From Azolla caroliniana (taxonomy: Eukaryota; Polypodiophyta), in NCBI GenBank assembly GCA_043228905.1, contig JBHGNT010000004.1:7130001-7194000 (forward strand): 64,000 nucleotides of DNA, written 5' to 3'. Numbering within the stretch: position 1 is the first letter of the stretch; each line of letters opens with the position of its first letter. Shown here one piece after another: positions 52,673 to 62,662 of this stretch. Below the pieces are notes generated by a model. That model saw nothing but the letters and a program-made list of their open reading frames with translations. It searched no databases and was not told the origin of the DNA. Both the position numbers and the translations under genes were made by a program.

Positions 52673-53710
52673 GTGACATGTTTTAAATGTAATCAACCAG
52701 GCCACTACGCCACGCAATGTCCGACAACCAACCGTGGCAAGGCACCCGCGGTGAACAGTATCATGGCCGATGTTCAAACGGTCACTACCCGGAGTAAAGC
52801 GCAGACTACTCAGTGGCAAATCCAGGATGAAGTATATCAGGCAACAAAAGAATGGATCGACACGGCCAATAAAAATAATGTTGTACGCATGCAAACTGAC
52901 ATGAGAGACGGGCGCAGTGAAGTACCACAAACCTCGGCACCATCCACGTCGTCGGAGGACGACCAACTATGGGATGTTCTTACCAACTCCCGCATCTCGC
53001 TGCCCCTACATAAACTGCTACCACTCATGCCGAGATTTCGGGACACCATGGCGGCACTCCAGGCCAATACTAAGCCCGTGACGCCACCGGTACACCTCAC
53101 CGAAGCAGGAACCGGTTCACCACTCATGGATTCTCAGAACCCAGCCGTGCGAATCATCATTAAGGGACAAGACCTGCACGGATGCATCATCGACGGCGGA
53201 TCCGGCGTAAACGTTATTAGCGAGTCAACGTGTCTCAACCTCGGCTTGAATCAATGGGAACCATGCCCCTTTTGGCTTCGGATGGCTGACACCCGCTTCG
53301 TTCACCCCATTGGTTTAATCCGCCATCTCGACTTCACACTCGGAGGCCACATGTTCACGATCTCGGCCGTCGTGCTACGACTGGAGATACAAGGCGCCTA
53401 CCCAATGTTACTAGGTCGACCATGGTTGCGTACAGTGAATATCAAGCAACATTGGCAATGCAACATGATCTCGTTCCGAAGAGGAAAGACAAAAGTCCGA
53501 ATCATCACTGAAGAACGAGTCCCCGTCGCCCTCAACACTTCGCCGTTATACGCGGAAGGGGTCCATATGCTCGACGGGTTGGCCGATGAGGAGGTCGACG
53601 ACTTCCTAGATGATCATCCCACGATCATCCCTCTCTTCGAAATCAATGCCTTACCAACCATCGAGCCATCTAAAGACGAGGAAGTCACGGAGGAGTCACC
53701 ACCCCAATAG
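52673..53710 (+). CDS. Gypsy-B1 third knuckle and protease
   Basis: 345 open codons. CFKCNQPGHYATQC near 52679 is a third CCHC knuckle, and GCIIDGGSGVNVIS near 53190 is the aspartic protease site (D-G-G-S in place of D-S/T-G-A). LGRPWLRTVNIKQHW follows, as in plant gypsy proteases. It ends at TAG 53708-53710 (CAA TAG GAA CTA), after which the same frame continues into RT. Confidence 0.88.
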   Translation: MTCFKCNQPGHYATQCPTTNRGKAPAVNSIMADVQTVTTRSKAQTTQWQIQDEVYQATKEWIDTANKNNVVRMQTDMRDGRSEVPQTSAPSTSSEDDQLWDVLTNSRISLPLHKLLPLMPRFRDTMAALQANTKPVTPPVHLTEAGTGSPLMDSQNPAVRIIIKGQDLHGCIIDGGSGVNVISESTCLNLGLNQWEPCPFWLRMADTRFVHPIGLIRHLDFTLGGHMFTISAVVLRLEIQGAYPMLLGRPWLRTVNIKQHWQCNMISFRRGKTKVRIITEERVPVALNTSPLYAEGVHMLDGLADEEVDDFLDDHPTIIPLFEINALPTIEPSKDEEVTEESPPQ

Positions 53711-55076
53711 GAACTAGATGCAACCATAGTTGCCGATCTACGTCATGCTCGGGAGGCTTTCGAACGCGAACTCGCCATTTCACAACGAGTGAAAGCATCA
53801 ACCCTGGAAACAATAAACCTCGGTTCGGACGAGAATCCCCGTACGGTACAAATTGCCAATAATCTACCAACTGGAGAACGGGCATGCCTCGTAAAATTAC
53901 TCACCGACTACCAGGATGTTTTCGCTTGGTCTTACACCGATATGAAGGGGCTGGATCCTCAATACTACCAACATCAAATTCACATCTTACCCGACACTCG
54001 GCCGGTTCAGCAGAGGCGCTACAGGATGAACCCCAACTACGCCGCTAAAGTCAAAGAGGAAATTGACAAACTACTCGGAGTGGGCTTCATTCGCCCTGTT
54101 AAACGGGCTACATGGTTGAGCCCGATCGTAGTGGTCCCAAAGAAGAACGGAAAAATCCGCGTCTGCGTCGACTATCGGAAGCTTAACACGGCAACAGTCA
54201 CCGACGGTTTCCCTTTCCCATTCACGGATAGCGTCCTCGACACGGTAGCCGGCCACGAATGCTACAGTTTCCTCGACGGGTTCAGCGGCTATAATCAGAT
54301 AAGAATGCACTCGGAGGATCAAGAGAAAACCGCTTTCGTCATGGAATGGGGTGTTTTTGTAGCAGAAGTTATGATGTTCGGTCTAAAAACGGCGCCGGCT
54401 ATGTTCCAGCGCATCATCACCGAAATCTTTCATGACTACATCCCGACGTTCATGCAAGTCTTTCTCGACGATTTCGCCGTGTATGGCCATCGACAGGAAC
54501 ACATGACCCAGTTACGACTCTACCTGGACCGATGTCGCCAAGCTCGATTGAGTTTAAACCCGGCGAAATGCGCGTTCTTAGTCACCAGCGGAAACCTTCT
54601 CGGCCACATTGTCAGTCAAGAAGGCATCGCTATGGACCCGGATAAAGTAAAGGCAATCTTGAATGCCACCGCACCCTCGAACGCTAAGGCACTAAGCCGT
54701 TTTTTGGGACAGATCCGGTGGCACAGCCGAATGATACGACACCTGGCCAATTTCGTGACACCCTTACACGCGGCAGTCCATCGCCTTCCTTTCCAATGGA
54801 TGACAATCGAGGACACGGCCTATCAGACCTTGAAACGAATGCTTTCACATGCCCCGGTGGTCCAGTCTCCGGTTTGGTCCGAACCGTTTCATGTCTTCGT
54901 AAATTCTTCGGACATCGCCATCGGAAGTGCCCTGATGCAATGCACACCCCCGAATTGGTATAGGCTCGTGTACTACACCAACCGACGGCTCTCGACCGCG
55001 GAAAAGAATTACTCCACCACCGAGCGGGAGGCCCTCGGTATGATTTATAGCATCAATAAATTTCGGCATTACCTCT
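53711..55076 (+). CDS. Gypsy-B1 reverse transcriptase and RNase H, first part
   Basis: Frame open from the TAG at 53708 to the Copia-A3 insertion. It contains DYQDVFAWSYTDMKGL, YRMNPNYAAKVKEEIDKLL, VVVPKKNGKIRVCVDYRKLN, FLDGFSGYNQI, the catalytic box VFLDDFAVYG near 54462, and RNase H FHVFVNSSDIAIGSALMQ with TTEREALGMIYSINKFRHYL. Both RT aspartates are present. Interrupted after HYL, continuing at 60843. Confidence 0.92.
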
Positions 55077-55115
55077 TGTAAACGTGAGTGTTTGCGGAAG
55101 CGTAAAACAGAGAAC

Positions 55116-55153
<38 letters not shown>

Positions 55154-55482
55154 AGAACGTAATTTCAAAATTATATCAAGACTCTGTTTACACACTGTGC
55201 TAAGTAGCACTATTTATACAAGTCCTCTTGGGACTGACAGAAGTACCATGTACTTCAATGCTCACACGAGCATCTGACACTTACTACGAGACTATAGATA
55301 CCTAGTAGTCTATCCTATTCTAGGCTTCCGATTAGACTGCCGGTTAAGGATTGCACCCGGCCTCCACTGCTTGCCGGTTCAGTTGCTCACCGTCATACCG
55401 ATCCGTTTCGCCCGATCCGTCTCGCTTCTACGGCTCTGGCTTATTCAGCCGATCCGGCTCCGGTTGAGCTTGCCGCTCAACA
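55077..55482 (-). repeat. Copia-A3 3' LTR
   Basis: 406 bp, alignable end to end with 60411-60837. The 21-bp length difference lies in the GA repeat (55119-55152 here). On the minus strand it is preceded by the purine tract CTTGTGGGGGAG. Confidence 0.93.
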
Positions 55483-56012
55483 CTCCCCCACAAGCTCAAC
55501 CTGAGGTGGGGTCGTAGTGTCGACCTCTGTGGTAGTCGGTTCTTTCAACCGACTCCTCCTGGCGTCACTCCGCCTTGCTCGCGCTCCTCGTCCGGTCCGG
55601 TCCCGTTTGCCGCGACCCCTTTGGTTCTGCGCGCCTCGACCCTCTCGGTCGGGTTGTCTGCTCAATAGGCCCATCTTAGCACTCACGTTGCTGTGACTCC
55701 GACGCTTGCCGATCCGTCGGTTCTCCCACGATGGCATCGACTTCCGTTGTGCCCGTGTCCCCTTGGCCTTCAGTCGATCCGACTCATCCGGATCCATTTG
55801 TTGATCCGAGTCAGCTGTCTCCGACTCGTTCCAACTCTTGTCCGAATCGGTACACTCCGATTCGACTTCTGGCTTCAGGCCTCTCACCACATCGGACCAC
55901 TTCCGAGTCTTGGCCTTCTCCATGCTTCCCTCGGCTTCTTCAGCCGGTGAACCGAAATCGAATTCTTCATTCGACTCCGCCTCATGGTCAGTACCGGTAG
56001 AGACTTTGCCCT
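55483..56012 (-). CDS. Copia-A3 3' coding module, unknown
   Basis: Between the end of pol and the LTR a minus-strand frame (open from 56130 to TAA/TGA near 55477) reads about 175 residues that are not pol. The first half is acidic and Ser-rich (EAESNEEFDFGSPAEEAEG, DSDQQMDPDESD), the second strongly basic (RGRGKRDRTGRGARARRSDARRSR). No known domain recognised. The basic half could bind nucleic acid, but that is a guess. It overlaps the pol end in another frame and has no clear ATG of its own. A1 keeps only the polypurine end of such a module and A2 has lost it. Confidence 0.45.
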
Positions 56013-56668
56013 TGCTTCTCCCCCTCAAGTGCGGCAAGCATGTCGATAAAGTGCTGCAACTTGTCCGATCCGAGCGGTTTGGTGAAGATGTCGGCAACTT
56101 GCCGATCCGTATGAACATACCGTAGGTCAACTTAACCGCTCAGGACCCGCTCACGCACGAAGTGGTAGTGCACCTCGATGTGCTTTGTGCGAGCATGGAA
56201 CACAGGGTTCCTGGCGAGCTGTAGGCTGCTCATGTTATCACAGTAAATCGGGATCGGGGTCGGCACCTCGATTCGCAAGTCTCGCAGTAGTCGCCGAAGC
56301 TAGATGGCTTCACAAGTGGCAACGGTAGCGGCCCGGTACTCAGCCTCAATGCTTGACAAAGCCACTGTGGGCTGCTTCTTGCTGCTCCACACAACGGCCG
56401 TGCTACCTATGGAGAACATGTATCCGGAAGTGGAGCGGCGATCATACGCATCGCCGGCCCAGTCAACATCTGTGTAACCGACAAGCTCTTCGGGTATACC
56501 TCACCGGTATAGCAGACCCCGGTCTTTAGTGCCGCTAACATACCGTAATATTCGTTGCGCGCACTGAAGGTGCTCCACGGTCGGCTTCTGCATGAACTGA
56601 CTTACCATGCCAACCAGATAGCTGATGTCGGGTCGGGTGATGGTTAAGTAGATCAGGCTTCCGACAAC
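56013..56668 (-). pseudogene. Copia-A3 RNase H
   Basis: On the minus strand [58 protein letters not shown] and HTDRQVADIFTKP. Stops interrupt it after GLLYR, CEAI and VLSG. Copia RNase H lies at the C-terminus of pol, as here. Confidence 0.85.
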
Positions 56669-57317
56669 CTATCGGAACCGTTTCTCATTGCAGGCCGGTC
56701 CGGAGTTGGGACGGAGCTTCTGGTTCCGGTCCAGGGGTGTGGAGACAGGTCGGCAATCCGTCATGCCGAACTTATATAGCATATTCAACACGTAATGTCG
56801 TTGTGAGAGCAATATGCCGTCGGGGGTCTGAATCACTTCGATCCCAAGAAAATAATGGAGGTTCCCCAGGTCCTTCATTTCGAATGCGTCCGACAACTGG
56901 GACTTCACGCGGTTGATTTCCGGAAGACCCGGTCCGGTGATGACTAAATCATCCACATACAAGAGTATACATACCGGACCGTCAGAGCCTTACCGGATGA
57001 ACAACGAAGAGTCCGACTTAGAGACAACAAACCCCAGCTTATGTAACCGGTGCGTGATCTTCGCGTTCCAAGCTCGGGGGGCTTGCTTCAAGCCGTAAAG
57101 CGATTTCTTCAGTCGGCATACCGCCGATTTGTTCATCTCCGATTGAAATCCGGGGGGCTGAGTCATAAAGACTTCTTCTTCAAGCTCTCCTTGAAGGAAG
57201 GCGTTCTTCACATCCATCTGGTGAAGATGCCACCCCCTTGCCGCAGCAACCGCCAGTACCACACGAACCGTTGTCATCTTCGCCACAGGAGCTAAGGTCT
57301 CGTCGTAGTCGATTCCG
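56669..57317 (-). pseudogene. Copia-A3 reverse transcriptase
   Basis: [35 protein letters not shown] and [15 protein letters not shown] (57286-57090), then a stop after SSLFIR. After it LLYVDDLVITGPGL (about 56960) with the catalytic YVDD intact, LGIEVIQTPDGILLSQ, and an end at TAG 56669. RT is nearly complete apart from two stops and the telomere-repeat tract at its N-terminal side. Confidence 0.9.
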
Positions 57318-57346
57318 TAAACCCTAAACCCTAAACCCTAAACCCT
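57318..57346. repeat. Telomere-type repeat (TAAACCC)4 in Copia-A3
   Basis: Four exact copies of the plant telomere heptamer, followed by one further T. On the minus strand they fall between KGYAQR and YGIDYDE of the RT, where copia proteins normally have only one or two residues. The insertion keeps the frame but adds a TAG. Confidence 0.9.
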
Positions 57347-58333
57347 CTGTGCGTAGCCCTTCGCCACTAGCTGGGCTTTGTACCGGTTAACAGAACTGTC
57401 GGCGTTGTACTTGACCTTGTACACCCACTTGCATCCAATCGGTTTACAATGACGGGGAGGATCAAGTAGGTCCCAAGTTTCGTTGGCATCGAGTGCCCGC
57501 ATTTCTTCGTCCATAGCGGCACGCCAATTCGCGTCCTTTGCCGCTTCTGCATAGCTCTCCAGCTCACGCACTTCTGTCACCTTAGTCATGTACGCATAAT
57601 GATGCGCCATGTATTCATTGTACCCGTACCGCATGACGGGATCCTTCTGGCGGGTTGATCGGCGCAACTCACCGTCACCTGATTTGAGGCCCTTCTTGGC
57701 CAGTTCGGTCTTCGTTGCCGAAGATCTGCCTTTCTCCTTTCCGGAGTCGGATACGCACCGATCCGACTCATCGTTGCCGGTTTCGAATTCCGGCATCTTC
57801 CTCTTCCCCTTCTCTTTGCGCGTGAACCGTTTCCTTGGTTCCTTGCGCGGGGAGAGCACGGCAGAGTCTCCACCACTTGCCGTCTCTTCATCTGACTGGT
57901 CCAACCGACTCAGTCCCTCGTTCGGTCCACTCAACCGCAACGATTCCGGACTCTCATCTTGAGTCCCGGCTTCATCATCCTCTTCCACGGCTGATTCAGG
58001 TTCACTGGCCTGATCTTCCGGCATTCGGTCGAGATTGGAAGTCGGAGTCGGTACGGAGTACCAAGATGCCGATTCATCGAACTCGACATCCTGGCTAACT
58101 CGGGCTTCGTTCGTCCGGGGGTTATAGCACTTATACCCCTTTTGCTCTTTAGCATAGCCGACTAGGATGCATTTTTCCGATTTTGCATCCAGCTTCCTCC
58201 GCTTCTGATCTGGCACATGCACATACGCTAGGTTGCCGAATATCCGAAGGTGTCTTAAGTTCGGCTTGCGCCCGAAATACAGCTCATGAGCTGACACCTT
58301 GTCACCAATTCGGTTTTGTATGTAGACGACCGT
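57347..58333 (-). pseudogene. Copia-A3 integrase C-terminus, hinge and RT N-terminus
   Basis: Open from 58297: SAHELYFGRKPNLRHLRIFG, ILVGYAKEQKGYKCYNP, a long acidic hinge (EEDDEAGTQDESPE), then RT start ETWDLLDPPRHCKPIGCKWV and YKAQLVAKGYAQR. A TAG at about 58334 (from TGG) separates it from the integrase core in the same protein. This is the longest intact stretch of A3 pol. Confidence 0.88.
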
Positions 58334-58822
58334 CTAGACCGCCTCCGCCCAGTAGAACAGGGGCATGCTCTTCTCCTCCAGCATTGTCCTTGCCGCTTCG
58401 ACGAGTGTCCGGTTCTTCCTTTCGGCCACACCGTTTTGCTCCGGTGTGTATCTGCAGCTGAACTCTCGCCGAATTCCCTTCTGCTGCAGATAACTAGTGA
58501 ATTGGCCGGAAAAATATTCCTTTCCGCCATCCGACCGAAGGCATTTGATCTTCCTCTCCGATTCCCGTTCCACCATCTTCTGGAGGCTCCGGAAACAGTC
58601 GAAGACTTCGCTCTTCCGCTCAATGAGGTAGATCCAAGTATGTCGAGTATAGTCGTAGATGAAGGAGACGAAGTATCGGCTCCCGCCAAGGCTTACACTT
58701 TGTGCCGGTCCCCATACATCCGAATGGATGAGATCGAGCTTGTTACGGCTCCGGTTCCGTTCGGTGGGGAATGGAAGCTGATGTTGCTTCCCAAGTTGGC
58801 AGGCTTCACAAATTTCGGCTCT
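58334..58822 (-). pseudogene. Copia-A3 integrase core
   Basis: CEACQLGKQH, LIHSDVWG (first Asp), RYFVSFIYDYTRHTW, KCLRSDGGKEYFSG (second Asp) and YTPEQNGVAERKNRT (Glu). The DDE set is complete. FIYDYT replaces the usual FIDDYT. The frame is open over most of the core. Confidence 0.88.
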
Positions 58823-59374
58823 CTAGCCGCTGAACTTTGGCAAACCGAAAACGACTTGTTTCGTTTGCAGGTCTTGAAGCCTCCGGTAGTGGACGTGGCC
58901 TATCCGCTTGTGCCATAGGTTGATGTCCGACTCGACCTTCTGTCGTTTCCCGAACAGAGCGGTGCCAATGTCATTGGTGTTGAGGATAAACATCCTCCCG
59001 TCTCTGCGCCCTTGCGCAATGACTTCGCCCTCATCTTCAATGAAGCACCCGAGGTGCGTAAACCGCACCTACATCCCTTGGTCGACAATCTGACCGACGG
59101 ACACCAGGTTCTTCGTCATCGTTGGAACGTGTAATACGTTCATCAGCTTCCCTTTCTGTCCGACGTGGCTTAGAGGGACTTCTCCGACGTGCACGATTGG
59201 GTGTGGAGTGTCGTCTCCGGTTTCGACTACTCCTGGTTGATCCGGTTTCTCCAGAAAGGAGAACCACTCTTTGTGGCTCATCATGTGGTTCGATGCGCCG
59301 GAATCAACATACCACACTTCCTCCGTTTTGGAAGTGGTCTTCTTCATTGAGTTTGCCTTGTGATTCATCACCAA
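58823..59374 (-). pseudogene. Copia-A3 protease and pre-integrase domain
   Basis: Protease YVDSGASNHMMS keeps the catalytic Asp (near 59308). NLVSVGQIVDQGM is followed by TAG at 59071-59069, then RFTHLGCFIEDEG and DINLWHKRIGHVHY continue in the same frame. The TAG matches the one in A2, whereas A1 has CAG there. Confidence 0.9.
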
Positions 59375-60315
59375 GGCTGGCCCCTTATGATTCCTCTTGA
59401 TCCGTTTGTGTAGTGCGAGTTTTGCCGGCCATCCTTACCGGTCTTGCCGGATCCGGATTTGTCCGAATCGGTACGCTTTCTCCAACACTCGCTTTCCCTG
59501 TGGCCTTTTTTGCCACAGTACCAGCATTCCGTAGCGGATTTGTCTTGCCGGCCTCCGGCACCGCCTTGACTCCCCCTGCTTGTGGAAGTCCCGGAACTGC
59601 TGTCGGCACAGTCATAGTGCCTCCGTTCCTGCTCTTGCCGGCCGCCTCCATTGCGTGCCGACCCACCACTTCCACCACGCCCACAGTGCCGATCCATTCC
59701 CGTGTACAACATCCGGTTGTCCAGGGATGCACTGGTAGATGCATTGGCGTGGTTCTCCTCTACAAGGAGCATCGACTGTAAGTCGAAGAATGAGGGGGTA
59801 TTCTCCCTTGTACACACCGCAGTCCGGAATGCTTCAAACTTGGACGCCAGGCCTCCGAGAAATACCTGCACCATCTCGTCTTCCTCTACGATAACATTGA
59901 TAGAGGCGAGCGAGTCGCAGATCTCCTTTATCCGGCCCGTGTAGTCTACCACGGACATGTTCTTCTGTCGAACATTGCTCAACTCCTATCTGAGTTGTAG
60001 CTTCCGGGCAGTGGTGCTTGTGGCGAAAACCTTTTTCAGGTTCCCCCAAGCATCCTTCGGTGTCTTGGCGTCACGGATGTGGCTGAGCAGCTGATTGCCG
60101 ACACTGGACGCGAAGCAGTACATCACCCTGCTTGCCGCCTGTTCCCATACCGGGAAGTCCTTGTGTGCCGAGTCGGGTGCCGCATCATTCGCTCCTTCGA
60201 CATAACTCCAGTACCCGTGTCCAAGCAGGTACTGGTGCATCTTGTAAGACCAGGATGCGTAGTTGCTCCTGTCGAGCTTCTCCACCGGGAGCGACGTAGC
60301 CATTCCTCTATCCAT
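59368..60315 (-). pseudogene. Copia-A3 gag
   Basis: ATG at 60315 (MDRGMATSLPVEKLDRSNYAS), copia gag core to LQLR, then a TAG at 59988-59986 where CAG (Gln) would fit. The same frame then continues through MSVVDYTGRIKEICDSL and FFDLQSMLLVEENHA to the knuckle CWYCGKKGHRESEC (about 59530). A frameshift near 59390 separates gag from protease. About 315 codons in total. Confidence 0.9.
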
Positions 60316-60398
60316 GTCTTCTACTGTGTCTGTTTTCGACCTGTTAGGGTTTTATTCTCAAGAGTTAAATGTCTGCAGCAGAGGTTCTCAACCCTCGC

Positions 60399-60410
60399 GC
60401 TCTGATACCA
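60399..60410 (-). other. Copia-A3 primer-binding site
   Basis: TGGTATCAGAGC on the minus strand, directly adjacent to the LTR end (TTCACA), as in A1 and A2. Confidence 0.88.
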
Positions 60411-60450
60411 TGTGAACATGAGTGTTTGCGGAAGCGTAAAACAGAGAACA

Positions 60451-60512
<62 letters not shown>

Positions 60513-60837
60513 ACGTAATTTCAAAATTATATCAAGACTCTGTTTACACACTGTGCTAAGTAGCACTATTTATACAAGTCCTCTTGGGACTGACAGAAGT
60601 ACCATGTACTTCAATGCTCACACGAGCATCTGACACTTACTACGAGACTATAGATACCTAGTAGTCTATCCTATTCTAGGCTTCCGATTGGACTGCCGGT
60701 TACGGATTGCACCTGGCCTCCACTGCTTGCCGGTTCGGTTGCTCACTGTCATACCGATCCGTTTCGCCCGATCCGTCTCGCTTACCGGCTCCGGCTTATT
60801 CAGCCGATCCGGCTCTGGTTGAGCTTGCCGCTCAACA
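60411..60837 (-). repeat. Copia-A3 5' LTR
   Basis: 427 bp with TG...CA ends. It carries a long GA repeat (60452-60508), CT on the coding strand, near the 3' end of the LTR. TATAAATAG on the minus strand (about 60573) is the likely TATA box. Confidence 0.93.
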
Positions 60838-62449
60838 CCTCTTGGGCCGAAAATTTACTTTTCACGTGGATCACTCGACCCTTCTTTATTTGTTCAATAA
60901 GCAAGCCCTTACCGGATGGTTGGCTCGGTAGATGCTCCTACTACAAGAGTTTGATTTCCAGATTCAGCATCGACTCAGGGTACAACATGCCGTCGCCGAC
61001 TACTTGAGTTGTCTTGAGTTAGGAGAACCGGCGAAAACAACGTACGACGAGCTACCGGACGCCAGCTTATTTAACCTGACGACGATACCAGACGATAACG
61101 GAGATGAATGGATCACGGAGATGACCCATTTTCTCACTACCGGTGTACCTCCCGAGCACATGACCCTTGACACGAGAAAACGCCTAGCAGTGCGTAGTCG
61201 GAATTTTTGCCTCGTCTCGGACATTCTCTACCACAAAGGCTCGGACGACATATGGCACCGAGCGATTCGGCAATTCAAGAAGAACGCCGTTCTTCAGGAA
61301 GCCCACCAGGGAGTAGCTGGGGGGCACTACGCCGGGGATTCCACGGCAAGGAAAGTTTGGCAAAGTGGATTGTGGTGGCCGACAACAAAGAAAGACGCTC
61401 ACAAGTTTTGCCGGTAGTGTGATTTGTGCCAACAACTGGGGCAACCAATGGAACAGTCACGGATGCCACACCAGCCGATTCTTCCGTTGGACCCATTTCA
61501 AAAATGGGGTTTGGATTTTGTAGGCCCTTTCAAACCACCCGCGGCCCGAACAGGGAATAGGTATATTATCGTTGCCACGGATTACTGCACCAAATGGGTC
61601 GAGGCTAAGGCACTCCGAGATAACACGGCGGCATTCACGGCTAAATTCGTGTACGAGCACCTCTGGTGCCGTTACGGATGCCCAATCGAGCTCGTTAGTG
61701 ACCAAGGTGGGCACTTCATCAATCATATAATACGTGAGCTTACACACCACTACGCGGTGGTGCACAAGAAAAGCACACCATACTACCCGCAAGTGAACGG
61801 CTTGGTGGAATCGACCAATAAAATCCTCCAAACCATACTGAAGAAGATCGTCAATGAAAACAGGACCGATTGGGATGACAAACTCCAGAGTGTGTTGTGG
61901 GCGTATCGTACGACTTTCAAAACAAGCATCCAATCGACCCCCTTTCGAATGGCGTTCAGGTTAGAAGCCGTAATGCCAGTCGAGTTCCAAGTCCCGAGCC
62001 TCCGAGTTCAAGTCAAAGCACGGCTTCCTGAGGCCCAATCCGAGCAATCCTGGCTGGAACAACTCCTCGAACTCGGCGAAGATAGGATAGAGAGTATGGC
62101 CCAGCTCAAACAACGCCAACGCCAACGCAAGGGTTTCGTGGATCGACATCGACACGGGCTGGAGAAGGAGCTCACCATCGGCAAACCAGTTCTTCTTTTC
62201 CAAACACGACTCGGGTCAATGCCGGGAAAATTAAGATTTCGGTGGACCGGTCCATTCTAGATTATCGATGAGTTCAACGGGATGTTCTAGCTCGGCACAC
62301 TCGCCGGCGATACTGTCAAAAGCTGGGCCAATGGTTTCCGACTTCGACCATATCGAGGGACTACACCACCCAACCCGTTTACCGAGCCACACGGCACAAA
62401 CAAGTCTCGGGAGACCACCATGGAGGACGCCACGTGTCCCCCTGAATAA
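60838..62449 (+). CDS. Gypsy-B1 RNase H end and integrase
   Basis: Resumes in frame from the RT part: FTFHVDHSTLLYLFNKQAL, LLQEFDFQIQHRL and HAVADYLSCLE. The integrase HHCC domain is EAHQGVAGGHYAGDS ... CDLCQQLG. The core has GLDFVGPFKPP, VSDQGGHFINH and QVNGLVESTNK (all DDE residues), then WAYRTTFKTSIQSTPF. In-frame TAGs occur at 60929, 61415, 62258 and 62288, with no frameshift, and a TAA at 62447-62449 is the probable true end. Apart from TAGs the protein is complete. Confidence 0.9.
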
Positions 62450-62662
62450 GGACTCACCCACCTTCTTGAAATTAATAAAAGTAGTAGTAGGTAGGATTAA
62501 CCATACTTTAGCCACTGATTAGCTACACCTACACCACCCACCTAGGCACCCACAATTTTAGGAGCACCCCTTGCCACCACTCAGTTAGTACCTATTTAAG
62601 CACATGCAAAGCACTAGAAGCGCCCCACTCACCTTCAGGACACGTGGTGCTAGTCACTTATT
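62450..62662 (+). other. Spacer between Gypsy-B1 pol and the third frame, promoter-like
   Basis: Non-coding. CTATTTAAG (TATA-like, 62592-62600) and a G-box CACGTG (62641-62646) precede the ATG at 62663. An internal promoter or a spliced leader would be needed to express the following frame. This is inference from motifs only. Confidence 0.35.

Larger units (their letters stand above)
55077..60837 (-). mobile_element. Copia-A3, full-length copia element inside Gypsy-B1
   Basis: 5761 bp with LTRs 55077-55482 and 60411-60837 and target duplication CCTCT (55072-55076, 60838-60842). Minus-strand order: LTR, primer site, gag, protease, integrase, RT, RNase H, a 3' coding module, polypurine tract, LTR. 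It has stops and frameshifts but no large deletion, and gives the reference layout for the family. A short telomere-repeat tract lies in its RT. Confidence 0.95.

Noticed and set aside
52673-62449. Reassigned UAG codon as explanation for the TAG-only stops
   Set aside because: The receptor kinase and other elements behave as standard code, and the gag duplication shows CAG as the parent of one TAG. Methylation-linked decay is simpler.
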